A stretch of 64,000 bases of DNA. Source: Mucilaginibacter sp. SMC90 (lineage in GTDB: Bacteria > Bacteroidota > Bacteroidia > Sphingobacteriales > Sphingobacteriaceae). This document shows positions 51,014 to 60,008 of the stretch, one piece after another. The stretch is taken from the NCBI RefSeq assembly GCF_022811725.1, contig NZ_CP094527.1:62001-126000 (forward strand), read 5' to 3'. Position numbers and translations under genes: made by a program. Every line of letters begins with the position of its first letter. Within the stretch, counting starts at the first letter, position 1. The notes below the pieces were generated by a model, which was not told where the DNA came from, did not search any database, and worked only from the letters and a program-made list of their open reading frames with translations.

Positions 51014-52411
51014 ATGAGTTTCAGAACCGAACACGATACCATGGGCGAGGTACAAGTACCTGCCGACAAATACTGGGGAGCGCAAACCGAACGCTCACGC
51101 AATAATTTTAAAATTGGTCCCGAGGCGTCAATGCCAAAGGAAATTATCGACGCTTTCGCTTACCTGAAAAAGGCCGCTGCCTTTACCAATACCGATTTAG
51201 GGGTATTACCGTCAGAGAAACGCGATCTGATTGCACAAGTGTGCGATGAGATCCTGACCGGCTCGCTGGCTTCAGAGTTTCCGCTGGTGATCTGGCAAAC
51301 AGGTTCGGGCACGCAATCAAACATGAACGTGAATGAGGTTGTTGCTAACCGCGCCCATGTATTACAAGGCAATAAACTGGGCGAAGGTAAAACCTTCATC
51401 CACCCCAATGATGACGTGAATAAATCACAATCATCAAATGATACCTACCCAACTGCCATGCACATTGCGGCGTATAAGATCCTGATCGATGTAACCATTC
51501 CGGGTATCGAAAAACTGCGCGATACTTTGCAGGCTAAGGTTGAAGCTTTTAAATCGGTAGTAAAAATCGGTCGTACCCACCTGATGGATGCTACCCCGCT
51601 TACTTTAGGCCAGGAGTTTTCAGGTTATGTATCACAGCTTAATCACGGTTTAAAAGCACTGCGCAACACGCTTGATCACCTTTCGGAACTTGCCCTTGGC
51701 GGTACCGCGGTAGGTACAGGCATTAACACGCCAAAAGGTTATGATGTTAAAGTTGCTGAGTACATTGCTCAGTTTACCGGTTTGCCATTCATCACTGCCG
51801 AAAATAAATTTGAGGCGCTTGCCGCTCATGATGCTATTGTTGAAAGCCATGGTGCGCTGAAACAAATTGCGGTTTCATTAATGAAAATCGCCAATGATAT
51901 CAGGATGCTGGCATCTGGTCCGCGTTCGGGTATTGGCGAAATCCATATTCCGGATAACGAGCCTGGTTCATCTATTATGCCGGGTAAAGTTAACCCAACC
52001 CAAAACGAGGCTGTTACCATGGTAGCTGCACAGGTTATGGGTAATGATGTGGCTATCTCTATTGGCGGTTCAAACGGGCATTACGAGTTGAACGTATTTA
52101 AACCGGTTATGGCAGCTAACTTCCTGCAGTCGGCAAGGTTAATTGGTGATGCCTGCGTATCATTCAATGATCATTGCGCTGTAGGTATTGAGCCTAACTA
52201 CGAAGGCATCAAAAAACATCTTGAAAACTCATTGATGCTGGTAACTGCACTTAACCCGCATATCGGTTACGAAAACGCAGCAAAAATTGCTAAAACAGCC
52301 CTTAAAAACGGCAGCTCACTGCGCGAAGCAGCTATTGGTTTAGGCTTACTAACCAACGAGCAGTTTGACGAGTGGGTACGCCCCGAAAATATGATAGGCA
52401 GCTTAAAATAG
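51014..52411 (+). CDS. fumC: Fumarate hydratase, class II
   Basis: A 465-residue iron-independent fumarase that interconverts fumarate and malate in the TCA cycle. Signatures are [15 protein letters not shown] near 21, [19 protein letters not shown] near 97, [14 protein letters not shown] near 137 and the superfamily mark [16 protein letters not shown] near 317-332. Length and order are standard. It is a single gene with a strong terminator after the stop; sdhCAB, the preceding TCA step, lies about 15 kb away on the other strand. Confidence 0.97.
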   Translation: MSFRTEHDTMGEVQVPADKYWGAQTERSRNNFKIGPEASMPKEIIDAFAYLKKAAAFTNTDLGVLPSEKRDLIAQVCDEILTGSLASEFPLVIWQTGSGTQSNMNVNEVVANRAHVLQGNKLGEGKTFIHPNDDVNKSQSSNDTYPTAMHIAAYKILIDVTIPGIEKLRDTLQAKVEAFKSVVKIGRTHLMDATPLTLGQEFSGYVSQLNHGLKALRNTLDHLSELALGGTAVGTGINTPKGYDVKVAEYIAQFTGLPFITAENKFEALAAHDAIVESHGALKQIAVSLMKIANDIRMLASGPRSGIGEIHIPDNEPGSSIMPGKVNPTQNEAVTMVAAQVMGNDVAISIGGSNGHYELNVFKPVMAANFLQSARLIGDACVSFNDHCAVGIEPNYEGIKKHLENSLMLVTALNPHIGYENAAKIAKTALKNGSSLREAAIGLGLLTNEQFDEWVRPENMIGSLK

Positions 52412-52423
52412 GCCTCACCCCAA

Positions 52424-52452
52424 CCCCTCTCCTTCAGGAGAGGGGCTTTTTT
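52424..52452 (+). terminator. Terminator of fumC
   Basis: CCCCTCTCC (52424-52432) pairs with GGAGAGGGG (52437-52445) across a TTCA loop, followed by CTTTTTT. Confidence 0.92.
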
Positions 52453-52466
52453 AATGCATTCGGTTT

Positions 52467-53042
52467 ATGCCAAAACGCTTTGATTTGCGCCATTTCTTCT
52501 TTACTAAGGCTTTAAGCCTTCCGCTTTCAGCTTTCAGCTCAAAGAAAGCCTTTCGCCTTTTACCTTTCGCCTTTTGCCTAATCGCAGCAGCTTCCTGCAG
52601 CAGGAATCCCGACATGCAGGAACCTGGCGATAGCAAATTGCAGGGCGAGTGGAGGCAGGATAGTGTGCCTGCACAAAAAAGCCTGGTAACATATTCGCTA
52701 TACGACATTAAATTCAGCTGCGATTCATTTCTTTTGAAGATCAGTACTGTTAGTAAGGTTAATTATGGGGCTGATACCTGTATGAGCAAAGGACACTGGG
52801 ATGAATACGTGCGCGGAACTTATTCGCAAAGGCAGGACACCCTACATATAAAAGGCCAGTTTTGCAATGCCGATGGCTCTTATAAAAATGAACAGGGATG
52901 TTTCAGATTTGGCGATTATGAAGAATATTTCAAAGTTCATCAGCAAGGCGATTCACTCATCAGGTTTGTAAGTACATCCAATGTAATACCCATTAACGCG
53001 CATTTGATAAAAAGAACAAGCTGTATTCCAAAACCATTGTAA
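52467..53042 (+). CDS. Lipoprotein of unknown function with repeat-derived signal peptide
   Basis: A 191-residue protein. Its N-terminus is long; the hydrophobic part FRLLPFAFCLIAAASC ends at a lipobox with the anchor Cys at about residue 44. The mature part (QGEWRQDSV, LYDIKFSCDSFLLKISTVS, GTYSQRQDTLHIKGQF, GDSLIRFVSTSN) is a beta-rich lipocalin-like domain. Relatives in this phylum are sometimes wrongly labelled fumarate hydratase, from the position after fumC. The DNA for residues about 15-35 consists of the same GCTTTCAGC and CTTTCGCCTTTT words found in intergenic repeats. The stop TAA overlaps the ATG of the nuclease gene, so the two are coupled. Confidence 0.65.
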   Translation: MPKRFDLRHFFFTKALSLPLSAFSSKKAFRLLPFAFCLIAAASCSRNPDMQEPGDSKLQGEWRQDSVPAQKSLVTYSLYDIKFSCDSFLLKISTVSKVNYGADTCMSKGHWDEYVRGTYSQRQDTLHIKGQFCNADGSYKNEQGCFRFGDYEEYFKVHQQGDSLIRFVSTSNVIPINAHLIKRTSCIPKPL

Positions 53043-53836
53043 TGAAAACACAAATTTTAAAAAAACTTTTACTGCTGGTAGCTATATTTTACATCCCCCT
53101 GCAAAGCATGGCCTGGGGTACCAACGGTCACCGCATTTGCGGACAAATTGCCGATAGCTACCTTACTCCACAGGCCCGTAAAGCTGTTCAGGCTATTTTA
53201 GGAGATGAGTCAATAGCAATTACCAGCAACTGGGCCGATTTTATTAAATCCGACCCGGCTTATGGTTATCTGTATAACTGGCATTTTATCGATCTGGATA
53301 AAGCTTATACTTATCCCGAACTACAAGGCTACTTAAAAGCGGATACTGCGGTTGATGCCTATACTAAAATGAACTTTTTGATTGCCGAGCTTAAAAAGCC
53401 GGCTACAACAAAAGCCAACAAGCTACTTTATCTGCGCATGCTGATCCATATTGTTGAGGATGTACACCAGCCGCTGCACACCGGCCATACCAGCGATAAA
53501 GGCGGCAACGACATAAAGGTGCAATGGTTTGGGAAAGACAGTAACCTGCACTCGGTTTGGGATAGCCAGCTGATCGACTTTCAGCAGTTAAGCTATACCG
53601 AGTATGCAACCATGATTAACCACACCACTGCTGCTCAACGTGCTAAGCTGCAAAAGGACCCGATAAGTGAGTGGTTATTTGAAAGCAACCAGCTTGCAGA
53701 AAAGCTGTACACCGACGTTAAGCCTGGCGAAAACCTGAGCTACAAATACAACTTTAAATACATTGGTTTATTAAATGACCAAATGGTAAAAGCCGGAGTT
53801 CGTTTGGCCGGTGTATTGAATCAAATTTTTAGTTGA
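53042..53836 (+). CDS. S1/P1-type zinc nuclease, exported
   Basis: A 264-residue protein with a signal peptide ending at about residue 23 (SMA before WGTNGH). Trp at the mature N-terminus, then NGHRICGQIA, NWADFIKSDPAYGYLYNWHF, HIVEDVHQPLHTGH and GGNDIKVQWFGKDSNLHSVWDSQL supply the trinuclear zinc ligands of the S1/P1 family, an arrangement of His, Asp and the N-terminal Trp. It degrades single-stranded nucleic acids in the periplasm or outside. Its start codon overlaps the stop of the lipoprotein gene in an ATGA-like TAATG junction. Confidence 0.94.
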   Translation: MKTQILKKLLLLVAIFYIPLQSMAWGTNGHRICGQIADSYLTPQARKAVQAILGDESIAITSNWADFIKSDPAYGYLYNWHFIDLDKAYTYPELQGYLKADTAVDAYTKMNFLIAELKKPATTKANKLLYLRMLIHIVEDVHQPLHTGHTSDKGGNDIKVQWFGKDSNLHSVWDSQLIDFQQLSYTEYATMINHTTAAQRAKLQKDPISEWLFESNQLAEKLYTDVKPGENLSYKYNFKYIGLLNDQMVKAGVRLAGVLNQIFS

Positions 53837-53914
53837 TTGGTGAATGGTTGATTGGGTGAGTAGTTAGGCAGCTAATTAACCACTCACTTAATCAACCTAA
53901 TCAACCACTCACTC
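53833..53914. repeat. Word-type inverted repeat of GGTTGATTGGGTGAG units
   Basis: The left part 53833-53872 (GAATGGTTGATTGGGTGAGT) faces 53873-53914 (ACTCACTTAATCAACC and AATCAACCACTCACTC). The words are the same as at 33987-34072, 20 kb away. It begins at the nuclease stop codon and ends just before the phosphatase gene. Confidence 0.7.
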
Positions 53915-53934
53915 TATAACAATCAACCCCAAAA

Positions 53935-54369
53935 ATGAAAATACTAATGGTATGCCTGGGCAATATTTGCCGTTCGCCGTTGGCGGAGGGGATCATGCAG
54001 CATTTGGCAGATGAAAATGGACTCGGCTGGAACGTTGATTCGGCCGGTACAGGGAGCTGGCATGTGGGCGAGGCGCCAGACAGGCGTTCCATCCGCGCTG
54101 CCCGTAACCATGGCGTTGATCTCAGTAAACAGGTTTGCCGTCAGTTTAAACGCGCAGACTTTGATACGTTCGACCATATTTTTGTGATGGACCGCAATAA
54201 CCTGAGCGATGTACTTGACATGGCCCGAAATGAGGAACAGGCTGCCAAAGTGAAACTTCTTTTAGGTGATAAAGTTGTCCCTGATCCTTACTATGATGAC
54301 AGCCAGTTTGAACCGGTTTTTGAACTGATTGAGGCAGGATGTAAGGACATTATAAAAGATTTGAGATAG
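53935..54369 (+). CDS. Low-molecular-weight protein-tyrosine phosphatase
   Basis: A 144-residue cytoplasmic phosphatase. The P-loop C-x5-R-S is MVCLGNICRSPLAEG with nucleophile C7 and R13; the general acid Asp is in VPDPYYDDS near 120. These are complete for the family. Such enzymes often reverse tyrosine phosphorylation of exopolysaccharide kinases, but none is adjacent. It is probably co-transcribed with or just downstream of the nuclease, with a word-type repeat between. Confidence 0.94.
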   Translation: MKILMVCLGNICRSPLAEGIMQHLADENGLGWNVDSAGTGSWHVGEAPDRRSIRAARNHGVDLSKQVCRQFKRADFDTFDHIFVMDRNNLSDVLDMARNEEQAAKVKLLLGDKVVPDPYYDDSQFEPVFELIEAGCKDIIKDLR

Positions 54370-54399
54370 ATCGTTGCCGGTTAGGCCGTATCGCTTACC

Positions 54400-54960
54400 T
54401 TAAAAAAACATATAACTCACATGTTTTAGCACCTGCCTTAATTTTTCAAGTGCTATACTCATTTGGCGCTCAACGGTTTTGGGAGAAATGTTGAGCTGCA
54501 CCGCAATCTCCCTGTATTTCATATCGCTGAAGCGGCTTAATACAAATATTTCACGGCATTTTTCGGGAAGGGTGGCAATTGCTGCTTCTATCTGTAAGGC
54601 AAGTTCTTTTTCCTCAAGGCCATTTTCAAGCGTATTGCGCAGCTCATCAAACAGGTTGTTTTTTTCGAGATAGTTAACGTAAAGGTTCTCTATCTTCTGG
54701 CGCTTGAGGTAATTAAGACTCCGGTTTTGCACCATTTTAAAAAGATAGGAACTTACCGATGCGCAAAAGGCAACCTCATGCCCGCGTTCCCATAGGTGGG
54801 TAAACACATCGGCCGTGATTTCTTCAGCAACGGTTAAATCATTTACGAAGCGGTTGGAGAACAAAGTTAAACGGGTATAGTATAGCCTGAACAGGGTTTC
54901 GAATGCTTTAGCGTCGCCCTGTGTAAATGAGGTTATAGGTAGTTTGTTTTCCTGGATCAT
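54400..54960 (-). CDS. ECF RNA polymerase sigma factor of the Bacteroidota SusC/D type
   Basis: A 186-residue sigma-70 factor. Region 2 covers FETLFRLYYTRLTLFSNRFV to VFTHLWERGH, and region 4 has CREIFVLSRFSDMKYREIAV and NISPKTVERQMSIALEKLR, a complete helix-turn-helix. It is divergent from the FecR-type anti-sigma gene, which is followed by SusC and SusD, so the sigma factor probably activates that locus when the anti-sigma is released. The usual order has sigma and FecR in the same direction; here sigma is on the opposite strand. Confidence 0.93.
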   Translation of the reverse strand: MIQENKLPITSFTQGDAKAFETLFRLYYTRLTLFSNRFVNDLTVAEEITADVFTHLWERGHEVAFCASVSSYLFKMVQNRSLNYLKRQKIENLYVNYLEKNNLFDELRNTLENGLEEKELALQIEAAIATLPEKCREIFVLSRFSDMKYREIAVQLNISPKTVERQMSIALEKLRQVLKHVSYMFF

Positions 54961-55200
54961 TAATCCTGCCTTTAATTAATCCGAATACTTTTTAAAAAAC
55001 TTTAACAAGTTACAAATTTTTTACTTCTGTATCAAATTTAATATGGAAATAATGAAAAGCTAACCCTGAACATTCTGTAAAAAAAAGGTTACGCATAATA
55101 TGTAAGGGACATTTATGCCACGAGCCGAATAAAATTGAAAATATTTTGTACGGCTTTGAGGGTATCTCCTTTTTTAATTGTCTTAACGATAATATTACAA

Positions 55201-56265
55201 ATGGATAACGAAGAAGTAAAATTACTGTTAGTGAAATATATAACCGGCGAGGCTACCGCACAGGAGCTTGAGCAGGTTAAACAATGGATAAGTGCGCACC
55301 CTGAAAACGAACAGTATTTTGCACAGCTTTATGAAACATGGCATAATATGCTTTACCTGCAGCCAACGGTTGTAAATAAAGATAGTGCCTACAATAAACT
55401 TTCGGAAGGTATTGTACCAGCGCAGCCGTCGCGCTATGCAAGGCTGGTAACATGGGGCAAAGCGGCAGCGGCCATAGCTTTATTGGCCGCAGTTACCGTT
55501 ACCTTATATAACAGGCATTCAAAAAATGTAGAAAGCGTAAGGCAAATTGCCGTTACCCCGGGTTCGATAAAAAAAGTTGTGTTGAGTGATGGTACACAGG
55601 TTTGGCTTAACGCGGGCAGCAAGCTTAACTACACGGCTGATTTTGGAAAAACAACCCGCACCGTTTACCTTGAAGGCGAAGCCTTTTTTGATATAGCCCC
55701 CGGCAAAAAGACTGTTCCTTTTATTGTTAATACAAAAAACTATACCATAAGGGATATCGGCACAAAGTTTAACCTGAAAGCATACGCTTCCGATCCGTTT
55801 TTTGAAACCACGGTGGTAAAGGGTGAAGTATCGGTAGAAGGAAATGTTGATAATAACGCACATGAAATGAGCCGGATCTATGTAAAGCCGCGGCAGGTGC
55901 TCAGGATCTACTATCGCCCTAAAAAAGAAAGCTACAGCTATACCGCGCCGGATACCAAAAACCTGAACGAGATCCAGATGTCGGAGATCGATTCGGCCAA
56001 ACTTAACCGTTACGATGGCTGGAAGGAAAACCTGCTTGTATTTGATGGTGCCACGCTTAGTGATATGGTCAAGGTGCTGGAACGAAGATATGATGTAACT
56101 ATCAACATAACCGATGCCGACTTGAACAGTATCCGTTATTCGGGGAGTTTTAAAAACATCCCAAATATTGAAAAAGTGCTCGCTATTATAAAAGCCAATA
56201 CAGCCATCAATTATTCAATAAACGGCAATACAGTAAACATTACACGAAACAACAATAATGATTAA
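55201..56265 (+). CDS. FecR-family anti-sigma factor
   Basis: A 354-residue inner membrane regulator. The N-terminal cytoplasmic part (1-84) binds the sigma factor and has KYITGEATAQELEQVKQWIS. A membrane helix lies at about 85-103 (WGKAAAAIALLAAVTVTLY). The periplasmic FecR domain (about 115-225) has VTPGSIKKVVLSDGTQVWLN and YLEGEAFFDIAPG; the C-terminal DUF4974 (about 285-350) has FDGATLSDMVKVLERRYDV, an STN-like fold that receives the signal from SusC. The start at 55201 replaces a longer frame from 55135 whose extra residues are hydrophobic and unlike FecR proteins. Confidence 0.94.
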   Translation: MDNEEVKLLLVKYITGEATAQELEQVKQWISAHPENEQYFAQLYETWHNMLYLQPTVVNKDSAYNKLSEGIVPAQPSRYARLVTWGKAAAAIALLAAVTVTLYNRHSKNVESVRQIAVTPGSIKKVVLSDGTQVWLNAGSKLNYTADFGKTTRTVYLEGEAFFDIAPGKKTVPFIVNTKNYTIRDIGTKFNLKAYASDPFFETTVVKGEVSVEGNVDNNAHEMSRIYVKPRQVLRIYYRPKKESYSYTAPDTKNLNEIQMSEIDSAKLNRYDGWKENLLVFDGATLSDMVKVLERRYDVTINITDADLNSIRYSGSFKNIPNIEKVLAIIKANTAINYSINGNTVNITRNNNND

Positions 56266-56325
56266 CCTAACTAAAACAAAAAGCAAACTATGATCAAAAA
56301 CTAACATTCTCTTTTACATAAAAAA

Positions 56326-56401
56326 CCCGGATGTGCTACCAACACGCCCGGGCCTAAAGCAATCAAAGCTAATACCCTACGCTTGGGGAAGCATCGTATT
56401 A
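56326..56401 (+). promoter_or_regulatory. Structured leader between the anti-sigma gene and SusC
   Basis: A first hairpin pairs CCCGG (56326-56330) with CCGGG (56348-56352) with an internal GTG/CAC. A second pairs AATAC/GTATT and GCTT-GGGG-AAGC (56370-56401). Neither is followed by a strong T-run, so it looks more like an RNA processing or control element than a plain terminator. It may set the ratio of SusC to the anti-sigma. Confidence 0.4.
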
Positions 56402-56421
56402 ACTGATTAACAAACAAATTT

Positions 56422-59400
56422 ATGATTAATTTTTACAGAAAGTCCATTCTGGCCGCCGGCCCGTGGCAAAAAACGATCAAAATTATGAAGCTGGTAACCG
56501 TTCTGCTCTTAACGGGCATTATGCAAATACACGCTGCCGCTTATTCACAAAACGTTTACAACTTTAGTGTGAACAATATTTCTGTTAAGCAAATGTTTAA
56601 GCAGATTGAAAAAAGCAGTAAATACACTGTTTTTTACCGGCTTGACCAGGTTGATGTTGACAAGAAAATAAACGTGGATGTGCAGGACGCGCCTATTGAA
56701 ACCGTGATGCAGAAGGTGCTGCAAAAACAGCCCTTAACTTTCCAGGTTGTTGATGATATCATCATCATAAAACCTGCCGACGAAAGGCCCGCTATTACTG
56801 TAACGGTAACCGGCGTAGTTAAAGATGTTAACGGGCAACCTTTACCCGGTGTAAGTGTAAAGCTTAGGGGCAGCAATTTAGGTTCGGTTACCGACGTGAA
56901 TGGTAAATATACCCTCACCATGCCCGATGGCAATGGTACGCTTGAGTTTGGCTTTTTGGGCTTTACTACACAAGCCGTACCGGTGAATGGGCAAACATCC
57001 ATCAACGTAACTTTACTTGAGGAGTCGAAAGCGCTGAATGAGGTTGTTGTTGTTGGTTACACCACAGTGAAAAAGAAAGACCTTACCGGTGCTGTTGCTG
57101 TAGTTAACGTTAAAGACCTTAACAAACAGGCTTCATCGTCTGTAAACTCTCAGTTGCAGGGCCAGGCATCAGGTGTTACCGTAACCGGATCAGGGCAGCC
57201 CGGCGAAGAGCCGCAGGTACATATCAGGGGCTTTAACACTTTTGGCGATAATACTCCTTTATACGTGGTTGACGGTGTGGAAACTTATGATGTAAGTACG
57301 TTAAACCCTAATGATGTTGAAACTTTTCAGGTGTTAAAGGATGCGAGCTCTGCATCAATATATGGAGCAAGGGCAGCAAACGGGGTTATCATTATTACCA
57401 CCAAAAGAGGTAAAGGCAAGGTAAATATCCAATATGATGCTTACTACGGCTCGCAAGTGCCTAAAGGGGGTAATGTTTGGAATACCATAACGCCGCAGCA
57501 AATGGCCGATCTGAAACTTACTGCCAAGAAAAATTCGGGCGATAATTCTATTAAAGACGCCTTGTACAATCCAAGCGGCGTTGGCTCATCTTTTACATTA
57601 CCTGATTATATAACACCTGCAGGAGCAAAAGAAGGCGATCCTTCTGTAGATCCTGCTAAATATTACGTAAACCCTAATTATACATCGGCCACTGATCTTG
57701 GCAATTTTTACAGGATCACAAGGGCTAACAAAGCCGGTACCGACTGGTATCACGAACTGTTTAAAACAGCGCCGATGAACAGCCACAACATATCGCTGAG
57801 CGGTAGTAATGATATGGCCAGCTACTTGTTTTCACTTAATTACTTTAACCAGCGGGGTACGTTGATTGATACATATCTTAAAAGATATACCCTGCGCTCA
57901 AACACCAGTTTTAACGTAACCAAACACATCAGGGTGGGCGAAAACCTGTCATACTCAATAACCAAATTGCCGCAGGTAAATAACGGCCAGTCGCATTCAC
58001 AGGTAAGCACCAATGATCCGGATGGCGTTATCGCTCATGGGTTAAGGGAGCAGCCTATTATTCCTGTTTATGACATAAAAGGTAATTATGCCGGCAGTTA
58101 TGGTACCGGATTGGGCGATGCCAACAACCCGGTTGCTATACAGCAGCGTACAAAAAATAACGGATCAACAAGCTACCGGATCCTGGGTAACGTATTTGCC
58201 GAAGCCGACATTATCAAAGGCCTTACCTTGCGCACAAGCTTTGGCGGGGATATCATTAACAGCAATGATCATTCATTTACATTCCCTACTTATGAAAACG
58301 TAGAGAACTCATCGGTAAACACCTATAGCGAAAGTTCAGACAATAGCTATACCTACAACTGGACAAATACCTTAAGCTTCCAAAGAACATTTGGCAAGCA
58401 TAATATTAACGTGGTAGTAGGTACAGAGGCTGTTGAAGATCATGACCGTTTTGTGGGTGGAAGTATCCAGGGTTTTTACACTTTTGACCCCGACTACGTA
58501 AACTTATCTACAGGTACTAACAACAAAAATACATACAGTGGTAAATCCAGCAATTCACTCTTTTCAGAATTTGCCCGTTTGGATTATACTTTTAACGACC
58601 GCTATTTATTTAACGCTACTATACGTCGTGACGGCTCATCAAAGTTCCCTGAGGATCAGCGCTATGGTTATTTCCCGGCATTTAGTGCAGGATGGCGTGT
58701 TTCGCAGGAAAATTTCATGAAAGGGATCACCTGGCTTAATGATTTAAAATTAAGGGGCGGCTGGGGTATTATGGGTAACCAGATCAACATGGGTGCTAAA
58801 GATGCTCATATCACCTTCAGTAATGATATAGGGCAGTCATATTACCCTATTGATGGCTCGCTTAATTTAACACCGGGTTTTTACCAGGATCAAACAGCAA
58901 ACCCACACGCCCTGTGGGAAAAGGATATCAACTCCAACTTTGGATTTGATGCCACCCTGTTTGATGGCAGAATTGCTGTAACAGCCGACTACTATCGTAA
59001 AGATATTAAAGACCTTTTGTACAATGCCACGCAATTAGGTACTGCCGGTAACGGTGCTTTCCCTGCGCAAAACGTAGGTAAAATGAAAACCGACGGTCTG
59101 GACCTTTCCATTACAGGTAATTTTAAGGTAAGTACCGATTTAAGCTTTAATGCTACCGGTACCATGACCACCTATAACAATAAGGTGCTGAGGGTATCTG
59201 ACGATAGGGACTACTTCCCAGGTTCGGCATCGAGCCGGTTTGATGGGCCAATTACCCGCAGCCAGGTTGGCCATTCATTAGGCGAGTTTTACGGTTATCA
59301 GATAGTAGGTTTCTGGAACTCACAAGCTGAAATTAACGCTGCCGACGCAAGCGCGCAAAAAATCACCAATGACCCCAATGCCTTCTACCAATCAGATGTT

Positions 59401-59985
59401 AAAGTTGGCCGTTTCCGCTATAAGGACGTAAATGGCGATGGGCTCATCACCGATGCCGACCGTACTTTTATTGGTAATCCAAACCCTAAAGTTACCGCAG
59501 GTTTAAATCTTGGTGTAAACTATAAAAACTTTGATGCCAGCGTATTCCTTTACGGTTCATTCGGCAACAAATTATGGAACAGCGTTAAGTACTGGCGGGA
59601 TTTTTATGCATCATTCGGAACAGCCAAAAGCTATACCGCACTTAATGATTCATGGACACCAACTAATCATAATGCAAAAGCCCCTATCCAGGAGCTTGAC
59701 GCCTCAACAAGCAGCGGCGCTACGCCAAATTCATACTTTGTTGAAAACGGCACTTATGTACGTATGCGCAATGCCCAAATCGGTTATACTTTTAACCTTA
59801 ACAGCTTGAAAAAAGCGGGGATCCAAAAATTAAGGATCTATGTATCGGCAACCAACCTGTTCACCCTAACCGGTTACAGCGGTGTTGACCCCGAGCTGAG
59901 CGGTAACACCAAAGATTTTGGTATTGACGAAGGCAGCTATGCAAGCCCGCGCACCTTTTTATTCGGAGTTAATTTTTCATTATAA
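56422..59985 (+). CDS. SusC/RagA-family TonB-dependent outer membrane transporter with STN domain
   Basis: A 1187-residue transducer-type SusC. The signal region ends near residue 42 (HAAAYSQ). The STN domain (about 45-115, VNNISVKQMFKQIEKSSKYT) passes signals to FecR. A carboxypeptidase-regulatory-like beta domain follows (about 130-205, GQPLPGVSVKLRGSNLGSVT), then the plug (SSVNSQLQGQASGVTV, HIRGFNTFGDNTPLYVVDGV, IYGARAANGVIIITTKRG), and a long beta-barrel ending TFLFGVNFSL with terminal aromatic/hydrophobic residues. It imports oligosaccharides with SusD. The STN domain and the adjacent sigma/FecR pair mean import is coupled to gene activation. Confidence 0.96.
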   Translation: MINFYRKSILAAGPWQKTIKIMKLVTVLLLTGIMQIHAAAYSQNVYNFSVNNISVKQMFKQIEKSSKYTVFYRLDQVDVDKKINVDVQDAPIETVMQKVLQKQPLTFQVVDDIIIIKPADERPAITVTVTGVVKDVNGQPLPGVSVKLRGSNLGSVTDVNGKYTLTMPDGNGTLEFGFLGFTTQAVPVNGQTSINVTLLEESKALNEVVVVGYTTVKKKDLTGAVAVVNVKDLNKQASSSVNSQLQGQASGVTVTGSGQPGEEPQVHIRGFNTFGDNTPLYVVDGVETYDVSTLNPNDVETFQVLKDASSASIYGARAANGVIIITTKRGKGKVNIQYDAYYGSQVPKGGNVWNTITPQQMADLKLTAKKNSGDNSIKDALYNPSGVGSSFTLPDYITPAGAKEGDPSVDPAKYYVNPNYTSATDLGNFYRITRANKAGTDWYHELFKTAPMNSHNISLSGSNDMASYLFSLNYFNQRGTLIDTYLKRYTLRSNTSFNVTKHIRVGENLSYSITKLPQVNNGQSHSQVSTNDPDGVIAHGLREQPIIPVYDIKGNYAGSYGTGLGDANNPVAIQQRTKNNGSTSYRILGNVFAEADIIKGLTLRTSFGGDIINSNDHSFTFPTYENVENSSVNTYSESSDNSYTYNWTNTLSFQRTFGKHNINVVVGTEAVEDHDRFVGGSIQGFYTFDPDYVNLSTGTNNKNTYSGKSSNSLFSEFARLDYTFNDRYLFNATIRRDGSSKFPEDQRYGYFPAFSAGWRVSQENFMKGITWLNDLKLRGGWGIMGNQINMGAKDAHITFSNDIGQSYYPIDGSLNLTPGFYQDQTANPHALWEKDINSNFGFDATLFDGRIAVTADYYRKDIKDLLYNATQLGTAGNGAFPAQNVGKMKTDGLDLSITGNFKVSTDLSFNATGTMTTYNNKVLRVSDDRDYFPGSASSRFDGPITRSQVGHSLGEFYGYQIVGFWNSQAEINAADASAQKITNDPNAFYQSDVKVGRFRYKDVNGDGLITDADRTFIGNPNPKVTAGLNLGVNYKNFDASVFLYGSFGNKLWNSVKYWRDFYASFGTAKSYTALNDSWTPTNHNAKAPIQELDASTSSGATPNSYFVENGTYVRMRNAQIGYTFNLNSLKKAGIQKLRIYVSATNLFTLTGYSGVDPELSGNTKDFGIDEGSYASPRTFLFGVNFSL

Positions 59986-60008
59986 CAGCAATATTTAAAC
60001 GGATTACA

